Assembly (NCBI RefSeq): GCF_000968685.2
Contig: NZ_LAKD02000063.1
Span: 1 to 57,392, forward strand
Length of the DNA stretch: 57,392 bases
Origin: Streptomyces antioxidans
GTDB taxonomy: Bacteria; Actinomycetota; Actinomycetes; Streptomycetales; Streptomycetaceae
Direction of reading: 5' to 3'
Shown piece after piece: positions 52,957-57,392 of the stretch; the first letter of the stretch is position 1, and each line of letters starts with the position of its first letter. The notes beneath the pieces are model-generated. The model saw nothing but the letters and a program-made list of their open reading frames with translations. It was not told the DNA's origin and searched no databases. The position numbers were made by a program, and so were the translations under genes.

Positions 52957-53718
52957 CTAGTTGCCGTACCTGCGGTGACGGGCGGCGTAGTCGCGCAGCG
53001 CGCGGAGGAAGTCGACCTTGCGGAAGGCGGGCCAGAAAACTTCGCAGAAGTAGTACTCCGAATGGGCACTCTGCCACAGCATGAAGCCCGAGAGCCGCTG
53101 CTCACCGCTGGTGCGGATCACCAGGTCCGGATCGGGCTGCCCACGGGTGTACAAGTGTTCGGAGATGAGGTCGATATCGACGACCTCGGCAAGCTCCTCG
53201 AAGGAGGTGCCCTTGGCGGAGTGGTCCAGCAACAGCGACCGCACCGCGTCGGCGATCTCCTGCCGTCCGCCGTAGCCGACGGCCACGTTGACCAGTATTC
53301 CGTCGTTGTGCTCGGTGTCCCGCTCGGCCTCCTTGAGGACCGTCTGGGTCCTGGCGGGCAGCAGATCGCGGTTGCCGACGTGGTGCACCCGCCAGCGGCC
53401 GTCGGCGGCCAGATCGCGGACGGCGCCCTCGATGATGCTCAGGAGCGGTACCAGCTCCCCCTCGGGGCGGTCCAGGTTGTCGGTGGAGAGCAGCCAGAGC
53501 GTGACGACCTCGACGTCCGTCTCGTTGCACCAGCCGAGCAGCTCCTGGATCTTGCTGGCGCCCGCCATATGGCCCTGTTCGGTGGTGCCGCCGGCCGCGC
53601 GGGCCCAGCGGCGGTTCCCGTCGAGGATGACACCGATGTGCTTGGGCACCTGGGCGTGATCGAGGCGGCCTTCCACCCGGCGTGCGTAGAGCCCGTACAC
53701 CAGGTCGCGCAACTTCAC
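52957..53718 (-). CDS. uppS: Isoprenyl (undecaprenyl) diphosphate synthase
   Basis: A 253-residue cis-prenyltransferase that makes the lipid carrier for cell-wall polymers. The catalytic loop VILDGNRRWARAAG, LWLLSTDNL and DLVIRTSGEQRLSGFMLW are diagnostic. An ispH gene lies elsewhere in the window. Start: GTG with CTGGAAG upstream. The 42-bp palindrome downstream is its likely terminator. Confidence 0.95.
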   Translation of the reverse strand: MKLRDLVYGLYARRVEGRLDHAQVPKHIGVILDGNRRWARAAGGTTEQGHMAGASKIQELLGWCNETDVEVVTLWLLSTDNLDRPEGELVPLLSIIEGAVRDLAADGRWRVHHVGNRDLLPARTQTVLKEAERDTEHNDGILVNVAVGYGGRQEIADAVRSLLLDHSAKGTSFEELAEVVDIDLISEHLYTRGQPDPDLVIRTSGEQRLSGFMLWQSAHSEYYFCEVFWPAFRKVDFLRALRDYAARHRRYGN

Positions 53719-53901
53719 GTCTTCCAGCCCCTCAGTGCTTCACATGGCTCGCCATGGCAGTCCGCCCCAAGGCCGACACCCTACTGCGGGGCGGGGGGAC
53801 TGGCTAACCGGGACGACCGAACGATCGCATACGGTCACGCTTCGTAGTCGGTTGTGCGGGATGGGTGCCGTCCCTTTGAGCCCCAGAAGCCCGAAATAGA
53901 G

Positions 53902-53937
53902 CGGGCCGGTCCGTGGGGGGGAGTACGGACCGGCCCG
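53902..53937. terminator. Hairpin near the prepilin peptidase gene end
   Basis: CGGGCCGGTCCGT (53902-53914) pairs with ACGGACCGGCCCG (53925-53937), with a 10-nt G-rich loop. It lies in the 306-bp gap (53719-54024) downstream of the prepilin peptidase gene and upstream of uppS, on the same strand. The rest of that gap shows no gene or clear signal. Confidence 0.7.
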
Positions 53938-54024
53938 AGGGGGGGCTTCCACCATAACGCTTCGTAAGGGGATGTCCATGCATCTCGACGGGACCGATCC
54001 TCCGCGCGCCGATATCAGCCGATG

Positions 54025-54771
54025 TCATCCGGCGCCGAGCGCCCCCAGCACCAGTCCGGCGCCCGCGCCGAGGATCATGAACGGGCCGAACGCCATCGCG
54101 GTCCGCCGCCCGGCCCGCCGGGCCAGCACCAGGACCACGGCGCAGCAGGAGCCGAGCAGCAGCCCGGCGAGGGCGCCCACGAAGAGCACGTCCCAGCCGT
54201 ACCAGCCGAGCGCCACCCCGAGGGTCAGCGCCAGCTTGACGTCGCCGAACCCCATCCCGCTCGGGCTGATCAGGAACAGCACCAGATACGCCCCGCCCAG
54301 CACCGCGCCGCCCAGCAGCGCCCGCGGCCAGGACCCGGCGCTGTGCGGCAGCAGCGCCGCAGCGCCGAGCAGCGCCGCGGCCCCGCCCGCCATGGGCAGG
54401 GTGAGGACGTCCGGCAGCCGGTTGACCGCCAGGTCCACGGCCGTGAGCAGCACCCCCAGGGGCACAAGCAGCAGCCATACGGCCAGCTCCGGGCGCGCGC
54501 CGACGGCCGCCGCCAGGCCCGCGCACACCAGCGCGGAGAGCGCCGCGGCGAGCAGCGGGCCCGTCCCGTAGTCCCGCTCGCCGTCCTGGCAGCCCGCGCA
54601 GCGGGCGGGGCCCAGCCAGCCGTGCGCCGGGCCGGTGAGCGCGTGCCCGCGCGGACAGGCGCCGCGCCAGGGCTCCTCCGGCTCGACGGCCAGCCGGTAG
54701 AGCGGGCGCGGTACGAGCAGCCCGGCGGCCGCGCCGTACGCGGCGGCGAGCACGATCAGCAGCGGTTGCAC
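54025..54771 (-). CDS. A24-family prepilin peptidase
   Basis: A 248-residue polytopic membrane aspartyl peptidase. The two catalytic aspartates are in AVDLAVNRLPD and GMGFGDVKLA (the GxGD motif). A cytoplasmic loop has Cys-rich CPRGH and CAGC segments, reminiscent of the zinc-site domain of full prepilin peptidases. No pilin or secretion genes are adjacent. A role in processing Tad/Flp-like pilins or competence-type pseudopilins is inferred. Start: GTG. Confidence 0.9.
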   Translation of the reverse strand: MQPLLIVLAAAYGAAAGLLVPRPLYRLAVEPEEPWRGACPRGHALTGPAHGWLGPARCAGCQDGERDYGTGPLLAAALSALVCAGLAAAVGARPELAVWLLLVPLGVLLTAVDLAVNRLPDVLTLPMAGGAAALLGAAALLPHSAGSWPRALLGGAVLGGAYLVLFLISPSGMGFGDVKLALTLGVALGWYGWDVLFVGALAGLLLGSCCAVVLVLARRAGRRTAMAFGPFMILGAGAGLVLGALGAG

Positions 54772-54877
54772 GGGCCGAGCCTACGGAAGCGCCCGCCCGG
54801 TGGAACACTGCCGGGACGGGCGGACGGCGCGGAACGGGCGAAGTACGGGCGGAGCAACGGGCGAGGGGGTACGGGTC

Positions 54878-55414
54878 GTGGGCCGCTGGCGGGACGGTAC
54901 GGGGACGCTGCGCGTGGTGGGCGGCGCGGGCGGGGGGTTGGGCGACGGCCCGAACGGCGCGAAGGAGGACCCGGGGGGCGCGGAGGGCAGAGCGGGGCGT
55001 GCGGGGGGTTGCGCGGAGAGGGGTGCGGGGCGTGCGGAGGACGGCGCGGGACGTGCGGCGGGCGGGGCGGGACGTGCGGAGGGGATTCCGCTCACCATCG
55101 CCGCCTCCTACCGCGCCCGCGCCCGCGGGCTGCTCGGCCGGGACGGGCTGACCGGTGCGCTCCTGCTCACCCCGGCGAGCGGGGTGCACACCTTCCGGAT
55201 GCGGTTCGCCATCGACGTCGCCTATCTGGACCGGCGGCTCACCGTCCTGGACGTCCACACCCTGCGCCCCGGGCGGCTCGGGCGGCCCCGGCTGCGGTCC
55301 CGCCATGTGCTGGAGGCGGAGGCGGGCGCGTTGGAGCGCTGGGGCGTGCGGCGGGGCGTGCGCGTCGTGATCGCCCCCGGCCCTTCAGCGCCGCCGCCCT
55401 CTTCTGTACGCTGA
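54878..55414 (+). CDS. DUF192 protein with low-complexity insert
   Basis: A 178-residue protein. The DUF192 core is clear: ARGLLGRDGLTGALLLTPAS, GVHTFRMRFAIDVAYLD and the closing RRGVRVVIAPG. The family start GRWRDGTGTLRV is separated from the IPLTIAASYRAR strand by a Gly/Ala/Arg/Glu-rich insert of about 50 residues (from about 15 to 65). The insert matches a GC-rich repeat in the DNA and is probably a recent expansion. The GTG at 54878 has GCGAGGGGG upstream. Function unknown. Confidence 0.78.
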   Translation: MGRWRDGTGTLRVVGGAGGGLGDGPNGAKEDPGGAEGRAGRAGGCAERGAGRAEDGAGRAAGGAGRAEGIPLTIAASYRARARGLLGRDGLTGALLLTPASGVHTFRMRFAIDVAYLDRRLTVLDVHTLRPGRLGRPRLRSRHVLEAEAGALERWGVRRGVRVVIAPGPSAPPPSSVR

Positions 55415-55518
55415 CTTCTCGGTGTCATGGTTGGGACACCCTCAAGCGCCACGATCGGGGCATCCTCGATCGCGGTCGAGATCATCGAGGTAGAGGTATA
55501 GGGGTAGGGGTAAGCACG

Positions 55519-55926
55519 GTGACAACCACGGGCAAGATTCTGCGTTTCGACGAGTTCCGCGGCTACGGCTTCATCGCTCCGGACGACGGTGGCGAGGACG
55601 TCTTCATGCACGCCAATGACCTGCTGGACGAGAAGCACCTGTTCCAGCCCGGTTCCAAGGTGCGGTTCGTTCCCGAGTACGGCGACAAGGGGCCCAAGGC
55701 CTCCGAGGTGCGGGTCGTCGAGCGTGCCGCGCCGCCCGTCGTACGGCCCTCCGCGGGTCCGGACGGCGACGACACCATGTGTGATGTGCTGTCGGTCGGC
55801 GAGTTCCGGCAGGAGCTCACCGAGGCGCTGGTCGAGGTGGGCGGCAGTCTGACCGCCGACCAGATCAAGCAGGTGCGCAGGCGGGTCATCGAGATCGCGC
55901 AGGCGCACAACTGGATCGAATCCTGA
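55519..55926 (+). CDS. Cold-shock protein with C-terminal extension
   Basis: A 135-residue protein. Residues 1-70 form a cold-shock domain with RNP1 GYGFIAPDD and RNP2 DVFMHAND. Then follows an unusual helical extension of about 55 residues (GEFRQELTEALVEVGGSL, QIKQVRRRVIEIAQAHNWIES). Such fused forms occur in actinobacteria. The extension could mediate dimerisation or a partner contact. Start: GTG (55519). It stands alone in its direction. Confidence 0.9.
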   Translation: MTTTGKILRFDEFRGYGFIAPDDGGEDVFMHANDLLDEKHLFQPGSKVRFVPEYGDKGPKASEVRVVERAAPPVVRPSAGPDGDDTMCDVLSVGEFRQELTEALVEVGGSLTADQIKQVRRRVIEIAQAHNWIES

Positions 55927-55937
55927 CAGCGGGCCAA

Positions 55938-55976
55938 GGGGCCGCCGCCGCGACGGTTCGTCGCGACGGCGGCCCC
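55938..55976. terminator. Hairpin after the cold-shock gene
   Basis: Eighteen-nucleotide arms (55938-55955 and 55959-55976) pair with a single mismatch and a 3-nt loop. It lies between the convergent cold-shock and transporter genes and may end both. Confidence 0.8.
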
Positions 55977-56010
55977 TCGGCTTTCGATGACCGTCGGCTT
56001 TCAACGACCC

Positions 56011-57273
56011 TCAACTTCCGGTGACCCTCAGCATCGCCCACATCGCCGCCGTCGCGGCCACGATGGTCGCCGGTGCGGTCAGCAGCCCCAGGCGGGTGAA
56101 CACCCCCAGGTCGGAGCCGGTCTCCGGCTCATGGTGATGGACTATGCGCCGCCACAGCAGAGTGGCCAGGGAGCCGACGTACGTGAGGTTGGGGCCCAGG
56201 TTGACGCCGATCAGTACGGCGAGCACGGGCCCGGGGCCGCCCCCGGAGGCGATCGGCAGCAGCGCCAGCACGGCGGGCAGGTTGTTGATCAGGTTGGCCA
56301 GCACCGCCGCGACCGCCGCGATCCCGAGCAGCGCGGGCAGGCTCGCCCCGGAGGGCAGCACCTGGCCCAGCGCCTCCTGGAGGCCGCCCTCCAGCACGGC
56401 CTGGACCACCACCCCGAGCGCCAGTACGAACAGGCAGAACAGCGGCCCGGTCGCGCCGATCGCCTCCCTTACGGTCGCCCTGCGCCGCCGCACCGCCCTT
56501 ACGGTGAGCACGAGCGCACCCGCCCAGGCCGCCCACTGGGGGTCGAGGCCCGCCAGCGAGGTCCCGACGAACCCGGCGAGGGTCAGCAGCAGCACGGTCA
56601 CCGCGAAGACCGGCACCCGGGGCCAGTCGGCGGGCGGGGGCTCGCTGGTCCCTGCGGCCAGATCGTCGGCGAAGAAGCGGCGGAAGACCAGGTACTCGAT
56701 GCCGATGGTCACCAGCCAGGCGGGCCCCATCAGCACGGCGAACCGGGTGAAGGAGACCCCTCCGGCCTGCAGGGCGAGCAGATTGGTGAGGTTGGAGACC
56801 GGCAACAGCAGGGACGCCGAGTTCGACAGATGGGCGCAGGCGTACACATGCGGCCGGGAGCGCGCCCCGAGCCGGGCCGCGGTGGCGAACACCACGGGGG
56901 TGAGCAGCACCACGGTGGCGTCCAGGCTCAGCACTGCGGTGACGGTGGCCGCGACGGCGAACACCCCGCCCAGGAGCCGGTCCGTACGCCCCGCGCAGGC
57001 CCGCGCCACGGCCTGTCCCGCCGCCTCGAAAAGCCCCTCGTCCGCGCACATCCGTGCCAGCAGCAGCACGGCGGCCAGAAAGCCCACCACAGGCAGCAGC
57101 TCCCGGGCCTCCGCCCAGGCCCGGTCGGCCGAGACCGCCCCGATGACCACCACGATCCCGGCGGCGGGCACGGCGGCGACCGCTTCCGGCAGCCCCCGGG
57201 GCCGCACCACCGCGAAGGCCAGTACGCCGAGGAGCAGGACGACAGCAAGGGTCTCGGCGACGGCGGTACTCAG
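56011..57273 (-). CDS. ArsB/NhaD-type membrane transporter
   Basis: A polytopic protein of the ion transporter (SLC13/ArsB/NhaD) superfamily with roughly ten helices. The repeated Gly/Asn-rich loops LSNSASLLLPVSNLTNLLA and the NLINNLPAVLALLP segment are typical. The family includes arsenite and sodium/proton transporters; no ars genes are nearby, so the substrate is unknown. The first open start (GTG at 57213) would delete the first helix. Reading further upstream, the family-like sequence STAVAETLAVVLLLGVLAFA is in frame with CTG at 57273, behind GGAG, and no ATG, GTG or TTG is available. I therefore give the CTG start with caution. Confidence 0.82.
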   Translation of the reverse strand: MSTAVAETLAVVLLLGVLAFAVVRPRGLPEAVAAVPAAGIVVVIGAVSADRAWAEARELLPVVGFLAAVLLLARMCADEGLFEAAGQAVARACAGRTDRLLGGVFAVAATVTAVLSLDATVVLLTPVVFATAARLGARSRPHVYACAHLSNSASLLLPVSNLTNLLALQAGGVSFTRFAVLMGPAWLVTIGIEYLVFRRFFADDLAAGTSEPPPADWPRVPVFAVTVLLLTLAGFVGTSLAGLDPQWAAWAGALVLTVRAVRRRRATVREAIGATGPLFCLFVLALGVVVQAVLEGGLQEALGQVLPSGASLPALLGIAAVAAVLANLINNLPAVLALLPIASGGGPGPVLAVLIGVNLGPNLTYVGSLATLLWRRIVHHHEPETGSDLGVFTRLGLLTAPATIVAATAAMWAMLRVTGS

Positions 57274-57392
57274 AACGGACTCCGGCGAAGGGGGCGATCA
57301 ACACCCCCATAATGCGGCATCGCACACCACGACCCGTTCTTGCCGCCTGCGGCGGGCTGTCCCCCTCCCCGCCCCTCCCCGAAACCGGGGCT

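Noticed and set aside
54022..55518. Upstream extension of the second cold-shock frame
   Set aside because: It is antisense to the prepilin peptidase and out of frame with DUF192; the cold-shock domain begins at 55519.
1..57392. tRNA, rRNA, intact insertion sequence or prophage
   Set aside because: I searched by eye for transposase, integrase, cloverleaf and rRNA motifs and found none. Small RNAs without motifs could be missed.

Overview
This 57.4 kb window is very GC-rich chromosomal DNA from a Streptomyces-like actinomycete. The signs are a WhiB-family regulator, two SpoIIE-type phosphatases fused to anti-sigma-like ATPase domains, typical actinobacterial DUF proteins (DUF4245, DUF6542, DUF1707, DUF402), frequent GTG starts, and long GC-rich hairpins between convergent genes. 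I see no tRNA, rRNA, CRISPR array, complete prophage or intact insertion sequence. From about 16.7 kb to the right end the gene content looks like core Streptomyces chromosome (ychF, ppgK-ispH, xseAB, glpX, two fumarases, oxyR-ahpCD, phoH, uppS). The first 16.7 kb looks more accessory.

Layout. 0-6 kb: a PAS-PAS-GAF-SpoIIE-HATPase phosphatase, a NUDIX hydrolase, a small SPOR-like protein, a decayed NCS1-type permease and a GntR/UTRA regulator with palindromic sites just upstream. 6-12 kb: a secreted M1 metallopeptidase, an F420/NADP-type oxidoreductase, a DUF234-like ATPase with short repeats upstream, and a propionyl-CoA synthetase-like enzyme. 12-17 kb: a cold-shock block (long leader, CspA, DEAD-box helicase, CBS protein, SCO5918-like small protein), an isolated GvpU-like gene, a structured non-coding stretch that may be a group II intron remnant, and a MerR-like regulator behind a perfect hairpin.

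16.7-28 kb: YchF, a DUF6542 membrane protein, the coupled ispH-ppgK pair, divergent xseA-xseB, a nitroreductase/malonic-semialdehyde-reductase-like flavoprotein, DUF4245, class II fructose-1,6-bisphosphatase, WhiB, a DUF1707/LiaF-like protein and class I fumarase. 28-35 kb: a degenerate repeat cluster, a GH18-like exported protein divergent from a proline-rich membrane protein, a polysaccharide deacetylase-glycosyltransferase 2 fusion (a candidate surface polysaccharide module), class II fumarase and a DUF402 protein. 35-46 kb: a methyltransferase, a second phosphatase with an in-frame 27-bp repeat array, a class A penicillin-binding protein, an SPFH/ribbon-helix-helix pair and a PadR-ABC-FtsX operon with a leaderless-looking start.

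46-57 kb: OxyR divergent from ahpC-ahpD, an AI-2E/PerM-type membrane protein, an exported lytic-transglycosylase-like protein with a long palindromic leader, a PIN-PhoH ATPase, UppS, a prepilin peptidase, a DUF192 protein with a low-complexity insert, a cold-shock protein with a C-terminal extension, and an ArsB/NhaD-type transporter that appears to start at CTG.

The shared themes are cell-envelope construction (UppS, PBP, transglycosylase, GH18, deacetylase-glycosyltransferase), central carbon metabolism (two fumarases, GlpX, PpgK) and stress response (OxyR/AhpCD, cold shock, SpoIIE-type phosphatases). All assignments come from reading motifs and translations. No database search was run, and correspondences to S. 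coelicolor genes are from memory.
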